This document shows, piece after piece, positions 42,489-53,957 of a DNA stretch of 64,000 bases (its first letter is position 1; the number at the start of each line of letters is the position of its first letter). This DNA comes from Blepharisma stoltei (Eukaryota > Ciliophora > Heterotrichea > Heterotrichida > Blepharismidae): assembly GCA_914767885.1 (NCBI GenBank), contig CAJZBQ010000003.1, positions 705,472-769,471 of the forward strand, in the 5' to 3' direction. The notes beneath the pieces were generated by a model. That model saw only the letters and a program-made list of their open reading frames with translations, searched no databases and was not told the origin of the DNA. The translations under genes were made by a program, and so were the position numbers.

Positions 42489-43799
42489 TTATTTTAAGAT
42501 CTTAAGATTCTTCAATTGTTTGTTTTTCAAATTAAACTGGATAAGCCTGTAATCGCAAGTTATAAAGTAAAAACTATCTTCAAACAGCAAAGAATATGAA
42601 TAGTGAGGATTCCCTTCTGAAAATACTGGATTAATTCAAAGTGAAAATGCGCTGTGTGCTTTAATTGATGTTCATGTATTGATATCGTTGAAGCCGCTTT
42701 CATAGCAATTCCTATTGTGATCAATTACATATGCTTTATTTTTAGTGGCTAAGCAGGTTTTTCCTGTATTTGAATTTAATGTAATTGGGGCATTATTATA
42801 TAAATTTTTTGAAATATTGTATACTGATACATAAGGAGACTCAAAACCAGCAATTAATATCTCATTATTAATAAATGCGCAAGAAATAAATCTATTATTT
42901 GGTACTGGATACTCTGCAAGCGCTTCTCACTTTTTTGATTTTAATGAAAATTTAAATGAAGCATTTCCAGTTCCTCCGATCATATACACAAAATCATCAA
43001 CTGCAATGAGTCCAGAATTGCAACTGTATTGATAAGAATCGAAAGTGATTATTGAATTATTTTGAGTTATGATAAAAGTTTCTGATTGAAAGCAGCAAAA
43101 AATAGAGCCACCTTTTAGCAAGCAAGTTGGGTCAAATAATTCTTGATTTTTATTGATATTCAGTGGAATAAACTGTTGCGACACCAGATTCACAGCAAAT
43201 AGTTTCTCACCTCTAAAATATTTTATAATCGGCTCTGTTTTTATAGGGTTAATTGCTTCAATATTATCAATCTCAAATAAATCTTTTGTTTCTTTAACAG
43301 TAAAGAGATTTTCAATCTCATCTTTAAAACTCTTGCTATTAATCTTGATTATATCTTCTTGGAATTTTATTTTTGATGCGTCTTCAGCTGACAATTTTAA
43401 TAGTAATTCGATAAAGCTCTTACTATTTGAATTATTGACTTCTTGTAAGGTATGACACAAATATGTATATTCATCTAACTTTTTTTCTATGCTTAAAAGC
43501 TTTTCTAGTGATTTAGTAGTTGCTTCGTTTATTTGCTTTATCAATAATGATGATTCTTGGACAATTTTAAATCGATTCTGCTTTGCTTGGAGCTTTAAAC
43601 CTCTTAAAAGTCCATAAATTATTATTTTGGCTTGAGGATCAATATTTTTCATGATTTTAGTGAAATGGTGCTTTCCAACTGATTCTCCGTGTTCACCTAG
43701 GTGCTCTGAGCACAAAAACACTTGTTTATCAGAACAGTCACATTCATAAGTTGGCTTATTTTTGCAGTTCATTGAACAAGCCAAAGCTTCATTTACCAT
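42489..43799 (-). CDS. B-box-like/coiled-coil/kelch-like protein (family member 1)
   Basis: 436 aa, uninterrupted, minus strand. The N-terminal zinc-finger-like block (C-x3-C...C-x-C...CSEHLGEH...H, residues 8-47) resembles a B-box. A helical middle follows (~70-160: LIKQINEATTKSLEKLLSIEKK). The C-terminal half has kelch-like beta repeats (VDDFVYMIGGTGNASFKF, NNEILIAGFESPYVSVY, LLFEDSFYFITCDYRLIQF). Four TGA Trps occur. The layout is that of TRIM/kelch-type scaffold proteins, often substrate adaptors in ubiquitin pathways, though no RING is seen. It is the most centromere-proximal member of the family that fills the chromosome end. Confidence 0.75.
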
Positions 43800-44137
43800 T
43801 TAATATTATAAGTCCACAAAATAAGGAATTTTATATAGAAGCTCATATTGTATATGAATTTGAAAACTTTCATAAGTTTTACGAATAGTAAATGCATTAT
43901 TTTAGAAAAAAATTAATAATTTTTTGAGATATTTTTTGACACTTGAAGGGTTTATATTAAAATGAGAACATATAATTTAATAGTAGAATTGAGCTAATAG
44001 ACCAATTGGTTTATTAAAAATTTAAGAATTAGTGCCTTTAGGCTTTAGTGAATTTTTCTTGTAAATTTCAATTATTTCTTTATAGTTGTTTTAGGGTTGA
44101 GCTGCTGCATCAACTTTTTTAAATCATTCACTATCCA

Positions 44138-44675
44138 CTATATGATCTTTCACTTTTCCCGCAATTTTAAAATAGCACTGCCAATTTTTCCCATAAATAA
44201 TTTATCGATTTTTTGCAACTCGATTAAGTAAATTTTTCAATGAACTCCTTTTGCTATATAACTTTTTAAGGCTCTTCAATTCTTATTAATTTTTTCTAAA
44301 TCTGATACGTCAATACTTAAGGGGATTTTCAAATTGAGATCTCTATAAGGCATTGCAAAATTGGAGTAATTAATAAGCAAGCTTATAAATCTGAAAATTT
44401 ACTGTCTCTGAGTAGCCTAAGGCAACGTCTTTGATAAGGGAAATACCTATATTCAGCTAGTTAATTGATTTTTATATTTTGCATCATAATCCTGCTCTCT
44501 AAGATTTTCTATTTTTCCCGAAAGTGCTTAGGCATTAGAAGTCTTTATCTCGAGAATCTTGGAAGAAATCTGTGTATTTTGTTTTGATATGCTTCACGAT
44601 TAATGATGGTTTTTTGAAAATTTTTAAATCAACTTCAGCTAGATGGCTCTTATTTGAATAAAGATTTAGGGCCAT
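44138..44675 (-). pseudogene. decayed gene of unknown family (copy 1)
   Basis: Protein-like stretches on the minus strand are separated by stops or frame breaks: MALNLYSNKSHLAEVDLKIF...FFQDSRDKDF at the 5' side, and DLNLKIPLSIDVSDLEKINKNWRALKSYIAKGVHW (in part) at the 3' side, with TGA Trps. A related, more decayed copy lies at 48380-48700. The breaks may hide an IES, so a functional gene is not excluded. The surrounding 43800-44137 and 44676-45197 show no other gene. Confidence 0.45.
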
Positions 44676-45197
44676 TCACTATTGTTTTGATTTACGTCAA
44701 TCGCATATAAGTTAATTATTATAATTCTTATTGCTATGAAGAGTTTTGACAGAGATCCCAAAAAATATTGGCTAATTATTTTATATGCTTATTTTAATAT
44801 CATTTCTACAGAAAACAAAGTTATGAAGAAAATAATCCTGCTGATCAAAATAACTTTGAATGAAAATATTTTAATTTATTTAATGTTGCTTTAAATCATT
44901 TCTATAGGAAATTGTTTATATTTTGCTATTTTTGCTGCTACTTATGCCTGATAAACGTTAGATATAATTTTGGAAGTAGCCTTCAGTTAAGATCTTATTG
45001 AAACAATTTGGAAAAATTATTATCTAGATGTTGGGTTAGTAACTCTATTTAAATTATATTTACTGTGTTACTCACTGATTTATGATGACTTTGGTCAATT
45101 TAGAATTTTATTTAAGTCCAATGAGAATCCAAAGTCTTACGCATTGTGAGTTAATAATTAAAAATATCTTAATCGATATAGACCTGGTGAAATAAAT

Positions 45198-47766
45198 ATG
45201 CAAGAAAGATTCGCTATAATTCTTCTTTGGCTGGGATTTTCGATTCAATCTTTAGCATCGCAGGATCATCATGAAATTCCTAAATACTTCTTAAGAAGCT
45301 TAGCTGGTCCCAATAATGGAATTTACGACCCTCTAAAAATTTCATTAGAGGTCGATGAAAGTTCTTTTCAAAATACTCAGTCAGATAAGGCTGTAAAAGA
45401 GGCTGCTGCTACAACAGCCTCAATTTTTTTAGATTTAGTACTTTCTCAACCTTCAAAAGAAGCTATCAAGCTTGGAGAGAAAATCCAATGTGACGACTTT
45501 TTAATTCGTCAAATTGTAAAAAGTCAAGGAATTAATGCAGATTTCGCCTGGCACATCACTTACAGCAATAAATCTGAAAAAGAGATGGCTACAATAAAGA
45601 AATGCGAAAATGGCAGTCAACTTCTAGCCGTGTCGATTGCGATCAACTTAGAAAAATTTTTAAAACTTGAAACCGTTTCTCAGGTAAAATTTTTATCCTC
45701 AGCTCTTGCAAATATCATTTTCGAAGATGATCTAATACGGAATCAATTGCTAAGTGAAATCGAAGATTACTTGCAACATTTGACTGAATATTCAGCATCA
45801 GAGTGCATAACAAATTGCTTTTCTTGCTTATCAGATACAATATGCTCAATTTGCGATACCAATTATTATCTCAACGCCAATGGCACTCAGTGTTGTCTAG
45901 TGAAATCATGTGGAACTTGTACTAATCCCAATCAGTGCGATTCATGCCCTAATAGATATTATTTAAGTAATAATGGACAATGCTTACCATGCCTTGATCA
46001 AAATTGTGCACAATGCACTTCGACAGCTTGCACAGAATGCTATTCTGAATTCTATGTAACAGGAAATGAATACTGCAATCAATGCCCTCAAGGATGTGCA
46101 CTTTGTGAAGCTTCTGCTCCTAAATATAATCCAGTATGCAGTCAATGCTGAGATCCAGAAAATTCTCACATGGTAAATGGCTTATGTAGTTGCATAAAGC
46201 CTAATCAAGTTTATAGTATTGATTGAGGTGATAAATGTGTTTGCAATACTGGTTTTTATCAAGATTCTAATGGAAATTGCCAAACATGTGGCCTTGGCTG
46301 TATGTTCTGTTCATCTGTAAGTCGGTGCCAAACTTGTTATGACTTCAATAATATGGCCATTAATGCTTAAAACCTTTTACTTAGAGTGTTTAGCGTTGCG
46401 TCTGGATCTGCAGGATGATGAGACAAAGCCATTCAAGCTTACCCAGTATGAGCTAATCTTCTAGCATCACCAAGAAAATCCTAATAGCCTACATTATGGA
46501 CTTAAAGACCATCCTTAGCAAATGATGGCAAACCTCAAGATCTCACAGGCAGCCTTGCCCTTCTTTAACTTGGACTTAGCGCGTAATCAGCATAAAAATC
46601 ACCTGCCTCAAAACCCTATTGGATTAGAGGTCTCACCTTATCTGATGATAATATATGGATGCATTCACCAATTTTCTAACCCTATAAATAAAATTCCACG
46701 ATGGTGAGAATATTAATAAAGCTAATTCTCTCACATGCCATTTTATTTATCATGAGCATTAATTCAGATGGAACCTGTTCTTGCACTAATAGTTTTCTTC
46801 ATTTTGATACAACTACTAATACTTGCAGCTGTCCTAATTCCCAATACCTTAATGAGCGCACCAACTTTTGTGAGCCTTGTCAAATCGGTTGTGCCTCTTG
46901 CTACAGTCAAGCCAATTGTTATGAATGTGTCAATAACAATATTTTGACTATACAAGGAGGATATTGCGTATGCCTTGATAATACAAAAGTTTATGACAAT
47001 ACAACTAGTTCTTGTGTTCCTTGCCCGACTGGACAGTATGCTCAGGAAGGTGAATGCATGCCATGCCAGTCTGGCTGTACATGCTCAGGTTCTAATGAAT
47101 GTGAAGCATGCCTTCCGGGCCTTCATTTATCAGCAAACTCAGACAATTGTGTATGTGATGAAGCCTTTACAATTTTTAATCCAACTAAGGGCTCTTGTGC
47201 AAGTTGTGATCCTAGCCAGCCTGCATGTGATAATAATTGCATTTTAGGATGCGAAGTATGCTCAGATTATCAAACGTGCAAAAAATGTTTTGGAGACGAA
47301 GAGTTAGTTAATGGAGTATGCATCTGTAAAGATCATACGAAAACATTTAACCCTACTAGCTCCCCCCTTCGAGAACGAACAAAACCAATGAAAAAATCCT
47401 TATTTTTTGCCCAAAAACCCACTCTCTGTAAGCAAACAAAAATTTTTTTAATATAAAAAAAATTTGATATATAAGTGTTAATTATTATAATGAAATTTCT
47501 CACTAATTCTGTTTAATTTTAAACAGCTTGCTTTTTAAAACATAAATTTACAAATTGAATTTATTTTTGTTTCTCGATTTTTAAAAATTGGAATTTTTTT
47601 AAATTTCGACACAAAAAATTTTTTAAAAAAAAAATTACCCGCTTTCTTGAGCGAACAAAATTTTTTTGTTGCTCGCGGAACGGGGAGTAAGAAAGGATGT
47701 ACTGGGGTTAGTTCTGCAAAGGGGCTAGCTTTGGTTTGGATTTTGACTCTTTATGTGGCCATTTAA
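45198..47766 (+). CDS. secreted cysteine-rich, probably GPI-anchored surface protein 1
   Basis: 612 aa after two IESs are removed. It starts with a signal peptide (MQERFAIILLWLGFSIQSLAS). A non-Cys N-terminal domain of about 180 residues follows. Then come many C-x2-C / C-x5-C modules of the furin/growth-factor-receptor type (ITNCFSCLSDTICSICDTNYYL, GCASCYSQANCYECVNN). A hydrophobic tail without cytosolic part ends it (SSAKGLALVWILTLYVAI), which fits a GPI-attachment signal. TGA Trps lie in CSQCWDPEN and YSIDWGDKC. Ciliate surface antigens have this overall plan, and a duplicate lies 2 kb downstream. A role as surface antigen is inference. Confidence 0.8.
46363..46761 (-). mobile_element. 399 bp SINE-like element E8 acting as IES
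   Basis: Flanked by a CATTAAT repeat (46359-46365 and 46757-46763 region; TA 46361-46362 and 46760-46761). Read on the minus strand it begins ATAAATAAAATGGCATGTG, sharing the ATAAAATGG head of the retroposons. Removal joins NNMAIN to SDGTCSC, as in the sister gene (MIPHVDGSCSC). It has no similarity to the MITE. Confidence 0.65.
47359..47689. mobile_element. MITE/IES before the GPI-signal exon of surface protein 1
   Basis: 331 bp between TA 47357-47358 and TA 47688-47689. Worn ends (CTCCCCCCTTCGAGAACGAAC; GCTCGCGGAACGGGGAG). Removal joins FNPTK to KGCTGVSSAKG. The sister gene has a MITE at the same codon position (53589-53880). Confidence 0.85.
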
Positions 47767-48379
47767 TCTAAATTTAATTCTTCAGTAAAGATAAGATATA
47801 CAAGTAATTAGGCTGCTTGATAGTTGAAATAGATAAATCTCTCTGGGGCGTTCCTTTTTTGGATATATCATATTTTCATGAAGTTTTTATTTTAATTCTA
47901 ATAATTATTTAGAAGTCCTATGTGGTTTAATAAAGAAGCTATGTTTAGTAAACATAATAATTTTTTTAATTAGAAATTGTTTCTATATTTTTTGATATAG
48001 AAGTGAGGAATTATTTCTATCTCCTCTTTAAATTATCTTAAAGTTATTTTAGTGCTATATCTTGCTTTAAAACTCTTAGTTTATAAATATAGTCCCAGAA
48101 TCCTTAAAGATTCGCATTGGGATTCATTTGTACTTTGAATCTGAAATCGTTGTTTCACAAAGTTTTAGCCGGCATATGGCTATACAAACTAAATCGATTT
48201 TGGCGAGCTTAAACTATTAAATGTGTCACGCTTTATGTGTAAGCATTATGAATTTATTTTTATATCAGCATCTTCTTCCTATATTATGTTTAGCTTTCAG
48301 CTTCTTGCCAATCTTATGATTTGAAACTTTTTTACTTATAATATCTTTCTATCGTAAAGAAATCTCTGAAATAGCCCTT

Positions 48380-48700
48380 CCCCAACTTTCTTCATAAAAT
48401 GCATTAATTTTTTACAACTAGGTCTGGATTATTTACAAAGTTTTTATCTGAGCCCTTTTGCTGAAAAACTTTTAAGAACTTTTAACCCTCTTAATTTATC
48501 CCCAATAATTTTCCAGTTCTTGATCTTCCAAAAAGGGCTTCCATTTTTATCCCTTTCTCTTATTGATTTTCTTTGTGGGTTTCTTGATTTTCAATCTGCG
48601 AATTCCAAGGGCGATAAAAATTGAGGGACTAATAAACTTCTGCTTAAATGCCTTTTGAGGATCTATATTGAAATAAGTTATAGACCTTTATATTTATTTT
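48380..48700 (-). pseudogene. decayed gene of unknown family (copy 2)
   Basis: The minus-strand frame RDKNGSPFWKIKNWKIIGDKL...LKSFSAKGLR then several stops match the remnant at 44138-44675 in order and spacing. Both sit beside a cysteine-rich surface gene, so the whole segment was probably duplicated. The rest of 47767-49090 is AT-rich and partly alignable with 53958-54200. Confidence 0.4.
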
Positions 48701-49091
48701 ACAGGCTATCATTAATTCTTCTCTAATCTTTTCTATTTTTTGAAAGGGTATAAGTTGCCATCTGAAGAAAGTTCAACAAATTTTTTTAGGTACATTTTTA
48801 TGTTTCAGCAGGCTTTTTGGGATCTCCTAGAGCCAAAGCCTCTTCTTTTGAGTTCTTCCTTGAGGTCTCTGACTTTACGATGTGATCAAATATTTCAAGG
48901 TTCAAGATCTTTTTCTATTTTTAATTTAGACCAAAATATAATCAGAGCTCATTCCTTATTATTTTGAGGGTTTTTAACAGACTTAATAAATATCAGTTAA
49001 ATAAATAATAATTATTAGTAATTATGCTTGCCATGATTATTTTATATTTATTCACCTAAAAAGCTATGAGAAAAATAAATGCCTTTATCTA

Positions 49092-49477
49092 ACTCCCCCC
49101 CCCCCCCTCCGTGAGCGAACAAAACCATTAGAAAAATCGCCATTTTTTGACCAAAAACCCACCCTCCGTGAGTGACAAAAAAATTTTTTAATAGAAAAAA
49201 TTTTAATGGAAAAAAATTTTGATATATAAGTGATAATTAGTATAATGAAATCTAGAGCTAATTCTGTTTAATTTTAAACAAATTGCGTTTTAAACACATA
49301 ATTTTGCAAATTAAATTAATATTTGCTTCCCAATTTTTGCAAATTAGGATTTTTTTAAATTTCGAAAAAAAATTTTTTATAAAATTTATATATAATTTTT
49401 TTTAAAAAAAAAAATTAACCCCCCTCCGTGAGCGAACAAAATTTTTTTGTTCGCTCACGGAGGGGGGGGGGGGAGTA
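49092..49477. mobile_element. full-length MITE between the two surface-protein genes
   Basis: 386 bp between TA 49090-49091 and TA 49476-49477, with near-consensus termini and long C/G tracts, the inner CCCTCCGTGAGTGAC copy, and the right hairpin (GAGCGAACAAAATTTTTTTG). It appears young. Confidence 0.9.
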
Positions 49478-49816
49478 AGGAATTTATCATTAAATATTTT
49501 ATTTTATACAATTAAATCATTTCTATAGGATAATTTGTTATTTTTCTCTGGAATTAAACTTGATAAACATAGAATTAATTTTAGAAGTAGCCTCAAACAA
49601 AGTTAATATTTTGCTGCAATTTGGAATATTACTACCTGTAATTATGGTAGCAGTTACATTTAAATTATAATTTTCCGTATCACTGAATTACGATCGTTTC
49701 ACTAAATTAGGATTTTTATTTAAGTCTAAATAAAAATTAGAAGTCCTTCATATTATGGGTCAAATATCTTTAATGAATTAATGGCTATTCGATCTACAAA
49801 GACCTGATAAATAAAT

Positions 49817-52800
49817 ATGCAAGAAAGATTTGCTATGATTCTTCTTTGGTTGGGATTTTCGATTCAATCTTTAGCATCGCAGGATCATCAAGAAATTCCG
49901 AAATACTTCTTAAAAAGTGGAGCTGGTCCTGATGATGGAATTTACTACCCTCTAAAAATTTCATTAGAGGTCGATGAGAGTTCTTTTCAAAATACTCAGT
50001 CAGATAAGGCTGTAAAAGAGGCTGCTGCTACAACAGCCTCAATTTTTTTAGATTTAGTACTTTCTCAACCTTCAAAAGAAGCTATCAAGCTTGGAGAGAA
50101 AATCCAATGTGACGACTTTTTAATTCGTCAAATTGTAAAAAGTCAAGGAATTAATGCAGATTTCGCCTGGCACATCACTTACAGCAATAAATCTGAAAAA
50201 GAGATCGTTACAATAAAGAAATGCGAAAATGGCAGTCAACTTCTTGCCGTGTCGATTGCGATCAACTTAATCCCCACTATGTGAGTAAGCAAAATCTTTT
50301 TAATTTAAAAATTTTTTTATGAAAAATAATTTTGACATTTAAGCGGTAAATAATATAAAAATCTCTAGCTAATTTTTGTTTAATTTAAAACAGATTGCAT
50401 CTTGAAACATAAATTTTACAAATTAAATTAATTTTCACATCTGCAAATTGGCATTTTTCAAAATTTCGGAAAAAATTAAAACCCTTTCGTGAGTAAATAA
50501 ATATTTTGGTTCTTATAAGGGGAGGATTTAGAGAAATTTTTAAAACTTGAAACGGTTTCACAAGTAAAATTTTTATCCTTAACTCTTGCAAGCACCATTT
50601 TCGAAGATGGTTTAATTCGAAATCAACTCCTCACTCCCCCCTTTAAATCAATATAAAAATTTTTTATGAAATATATAAAAATTTAAAAAAAAAAAAAAAA
50701 TCAAAAACATCGAAATAGATCAATAAATTTGTTTAATAAAATGCTATTTACTCTTTTATCCTTTAAAAAAAAGCAAGATATAACTAAATTTTCATTATTA
50801 GTTAATACACCACTATTAATTGGTAATCAAAATTATTTACACAAAAATTATTATTTTTATTGATAAAAAAAATTAAAAAAAAAAATTTTGGAAAATTTAT
50901 CGATCAAAGTGCTAATTTTGTTTAAATGAGATGCTAAGGACCCCCCCCTCATTTGTCGAATTTTCTAGTCTTTTTTTTATAAGAAATTTTTTTTTTTCAG
51001 GACCTCATTTGTCCCAAAATCTAGTCAAAAATGATTTGTCCAATTTTCTAGTCTTTTTTGCATTTTTTCGAATGCCCTAAATTCTAGTTTTTTACTTTAA
51101 AAAAACTAGAAAATTTGGACAATTGAGGTCCTGAAAATTTTTTTTCTCTATCAAAATTTTGACTAGAAAATTGGACAAATGAGGTCCTAAAAATTTTTTT
51201 TTTTTCCTATAAAAAAAACTAGAAAAATGGACAAATGATAAAAGACTAGAAAATTGGACAAATGAGGGGGCGTCCTTATTTATACTCTATTCTTTAAAAT
51301 AAAGCAAGAATTAAGTAAATTTTGAAATTTTATAAAGAATTCCTATTGAATTTATGTCAAAACTATCCAAATAAAAAATATCATTTTTATCAAAAAAAAC
51401 AAAAATTTTTTTGAAAATTTTTTAAAAAAAAAAATTAATTTTTTTTTAAAATTTACCAATTAAGGATAATAAATTTATTTAAATAAGATGCTCTTTATAC
51501 TTTTTTTTTTAAAACAGAGCAAGATATAACTAAATTTTTAATTTTAGTTAAGAAGAAACATTTAAATTATATCAAAAACTTTTTAGATAAAAATTATATA
51601 TAATTTTTTATTATAAAATTAAATTTTGTTCCAATTTAAAGGGGGGTTAATTTACCGAAAAAGTGGAAATTTTACCGATATTTTGTTCCAATTTAAAGGG
51701 GGGGAGTCAGTGAAATCGAAGACTACTTGCAGCATCTGACTGAAAATCTATCAGATGTCTGCATAGCCAATTGCTTTAGCTGCGTAGATTCAACAACATG
51801 CTCAGTTTGTAATGAATATTATTATCTCAACGCCAACGACACTCAGTGCTGTGGTTTCCCGCATTGTGAAACTTGCAACAAAGGAAATTATTGCGATTCT
51901 TGCGTTGAAGGATCTTATTTCAGCAATGGAAATTGCCTACCGTGCGTTTGAGAAAACTGCATAAATTGCAATGCGACAAACTGCTTAGGATGCCAGCCTG
52001 GATATTTTGTATTTAATGGAGTCTTCTGCTTTGCATGCTCTACAGGATGTGAATTGTGCAAATCTACTGGCATTGGAGTAGGCTCAGTATGCACTCAATG
52101 TTACGATCCTGATCATTCTATACTTACAAACGGTGAATGCATCTGCACAAACCCAAATTTCGTTTTCGATCAAAACAATGTATGCGCCTGCCCCCCAGGT
52201 GCCCTCTTGGCGCAATAGTCCGGACCTTATTGCTACGGCGAGCTGGAACACTCATAACCGAGAATCAAATGCAGTCTCAAGAGATGTGGACCAGATTAGG
52301 TTTTGGCTTCTTTCCTGTGGTTGGATATGGAGGTACCAACAACGTCCTTTGTATCTGAAGATTCATGAGTATTACTCTACTGAGAAACTGGGGGTTTTGG
52401 CACTTCGGTACAGACTCCAAGGATCTTGGAATCAAGATACTCCAATTCCCCGTAACAGGGTCACAGAATCCGTAAGCACTCAAGACTGGAGCTGCAATAA
52501 GGAGACAGAAGGTACTGGAAACTGCATTTATATTCGGAGAAAGACCTTTGGGCTGTAGTTGAAAAGCGGATGAGGGAGGTCTTTGGTGGCTGCGCCACCA
52601 AAATGGCTAACATCTGACTTTAATAGCCTAACCTAACCTGCCCCCCAGGTTTTTATGAAGGTCCTAATGAAAATTGCCTAGCATGCAATTTTGGCTGCGA
52701 AACCTGTATAGCGAGAGCTCCCCTATAGATTTTTAAGAAAAATGCTATTCAAAGAAAAACTTTATTTAAAATTCCAAAAAAAAGCTAAAAAGTCAAAATT

Positions 52801-53957
52801 CATTTTAAAGATGCCATTATATACGTCCTATTTGTCAATTCTAAAATTGACTTTTCAGATTTTTCCTTAATTTAAAATTATAATATTTTATTTAAAAGTA
52901 ATTGTCCTCAGAGATCTAAAATGAGGCTTGTGCTATACTTCCCCAGATCAGTGCACATTTTGTTTCGACAGCAATAGCATGATCCCTCATGTAGACGGAA
53001 GCTGTTCATGTGCAAATGCCGTGCTTAAGTTTAATACAACTACTCATACTTGCAGCTGCCCTTATCGTGAATATTTTAACTCTCAAAGCAATACTTGCGA
53101 GCTATGTCCAGATGCTTGTGCTTCTTGCTATAGCAGCACTGATTGCATTGATTGCGTTAATAACAATATTTTAATTCCAGGAGGAGATAATTGCTATTGC
53201 ATCGATAGCACAAAGGTATACGACAATACAACTGAAACTTGCGTTCCTTGCCCTGATGGAAAGTATGCTAATAATGGAGTATGCGCCCCATGTGTTAACG
53301 GCTGTGCTACATGCACAACTTCTACTGAATGCACTTCATGCCTTCCCGGTATGCATCTTTATCAAAACACTTATGCTTGCTTATGTAATGAAGCTTTTGA
53401 TATATTTGATTCAGGCACGAACTCTTGCATAAGTTGCAACCCTAGTCAGAATGTTTGCACTAGTAATTGCTTTTTGGGATGCAAAGCGTGCACTGAATAT
53501 CCGGCTTGCCAAACTTGTTTTGACGATGAAAAAATGTTCAATGAAGTCTGCATCTGTAAGGACCATGAAAAAGTATTTAACCCTGCTAACTCCCCCTTCC
53601 GTTAGTGATAAAAAAAATTTGTTTGTTCACGGAGGGTTAATTATTTTTTAAAATATTCCAATTCGTAAAAATTAATTTAATTTATGAAATTTATGTTTTG
53701 AAATGCAAGCTGTTTAAAATTAAACAGAATTAGCTAGAGATTTCATTATAATAATTATTAATTATATGTCAAAATTATTTTTCATAAAGATTTTTAATTA
53801 AATTTTTTTTTTCACTCACGAAGGGTTGGTTTTTGGGCAAAAAAATAGATGGTTTTTGTTCTCTCACGGAGAAAGGAGTAAGCAAAAATGCGTGAATGTT
53901 AGCTCAGCAAAGGGGCTAACTTTGATTTGGATTTTGGTGCTTTATGCAGCCATCTAA
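49817..53957 (+). CDS. secreted cysteine-rich, probably GPI-anchored surface protein 2, split five times
   Basis: A tandem paralogue of the 45198 gene with an almost identical signal peptide and N-terminal domain (MQERFAMILLWLGFSIQS; CDDFLIRQIVKSQGINADFAW) but diverged Cys-rich repeats. Five segments (261, 1076, 450, 208 and 292 bp) must be removed. The result is 617 aa in one frame ending SSAKGLTLIWILVLYAAI-TAA. The near-identical 5' region and diverged 3' region suggest recent gene conversion of the N-terminal part or relaxed change in the Cys modules. If any of the five is not removed, no full protein is possible. Confidence 0.78.
50270..50530. mobile_element. decayed MITE used as IES in surface gene 2
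   Basis: 261 bp between TA 50268-50269 and TA 50529-50530. The MITE core (GTTTAATTTAAAACAGATTGC) and worn ends remain (ATCCCCACTATGTGAGTAAGC; ATAAGGGGAGG). Surface gene 1 is uninterrupted at this codon (AINLEKFLKLE), which confirms the junction. Confidence 0.85.
50634..51709. other. 1.08 kb composite IES with CTCCCCCCTTTAAAT inverted ends and TCA flanks
   Basis: The ends are CTCCCCCCTTTAAATC and its complement ATTTAAAGGGGGGGAG. Flanks are TCA (50631-50633 and 51707-51709) rather than TA alone. Inside are three related copies of a unit with ATGCTATTTACTC...AGCAAGATATAACTAAATTTT (near 50740, 50925/51279 and 51490). The middle one is split by another MITE. Surface gene 1 shows the uninterrupted site (QLLSEIEDYLQ). 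Confidence 0.8.
50937..51278. mobile_element. second MITE family, nested, with GGAC-C-tract-TCATTTGTC ends
   Basis: 342 bp between TA 50935-50936 and TA 51277-51278. The inverted ends read AAGGACCCCCCCCTCATTTG and AAGGACGCCCCCTCATTTG, each followed by TTTTCTAGTC. The words TTTGTCCAATTTTCTAGTC / GACTAGAAAATTGGACAAA repeat along both arms. The empty site is visible in neighbouring repeat copies (GATGC-TA-TTTATACTC). It has no coding capacity. Confidence 0.85.
52201..52650 (+). mobile_element. SINE-like retroposon E2 with 14 bp target duplication
   Basis: CCTGCCCCCCAGGT at 52187-52200 recurs exactly at 52637-52650. The body is homologous to E1 from its GCCCTCTTGGCGCA onward, so E2 is 5'-shorter than E1 by about 30 bases, a sign of reverse-transcription-type insertion. 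Near the 3' end the hairpin reads GGTGGC-TGC-GCCACC, with a compensated base pair relative to E1. A CCTAACCTAA tail follows. The target duplication contains no TA. Confidence 0.82.
52711..52918. other. 208 bp TA-bounded IES in surface gene 2
   Basis: Flanked by TA 52709-52710 and TA 52917-52918. Removal gives CETCIKWGLCYTSPDQC in frame, with one TGA Trp. AT-rich, with no similarity to the other repeats seen here. Confidence 0.7.
53589..53880. mobile_element. decayed MITE/IES before the GPI-signal exon of surface protein 2
   Basis: 292 bp between TA 53587-53588 and TA 53879-53880. It lies at the codon equivalent to the MITE in surface gene 1 (47359-47689). Removal joins FNPA to KQKCVNVSSAKG. 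The shared position implies insertion before the gene duplication. Confidence 0.85.

Noticed and set aside
46701-46760. Frame start upstream of the Cys-rich part of surface protein 1
   Set aside because: The first ~20 codons are inside the 399 bp IES; the coding region is the continuation of the 45198 gene.
48740-48967. 75-codon plus-strand frame between the surface genes
   Set aside because: Low-complexity Leu/Ser-rich translation near a decayed minus-strand gene; no start context or family.
52133-52558. Frame running into retroposon E2
   Set aside because: It starts in another frame of the surface gene and continues into the insertion; no protein-like pattern.
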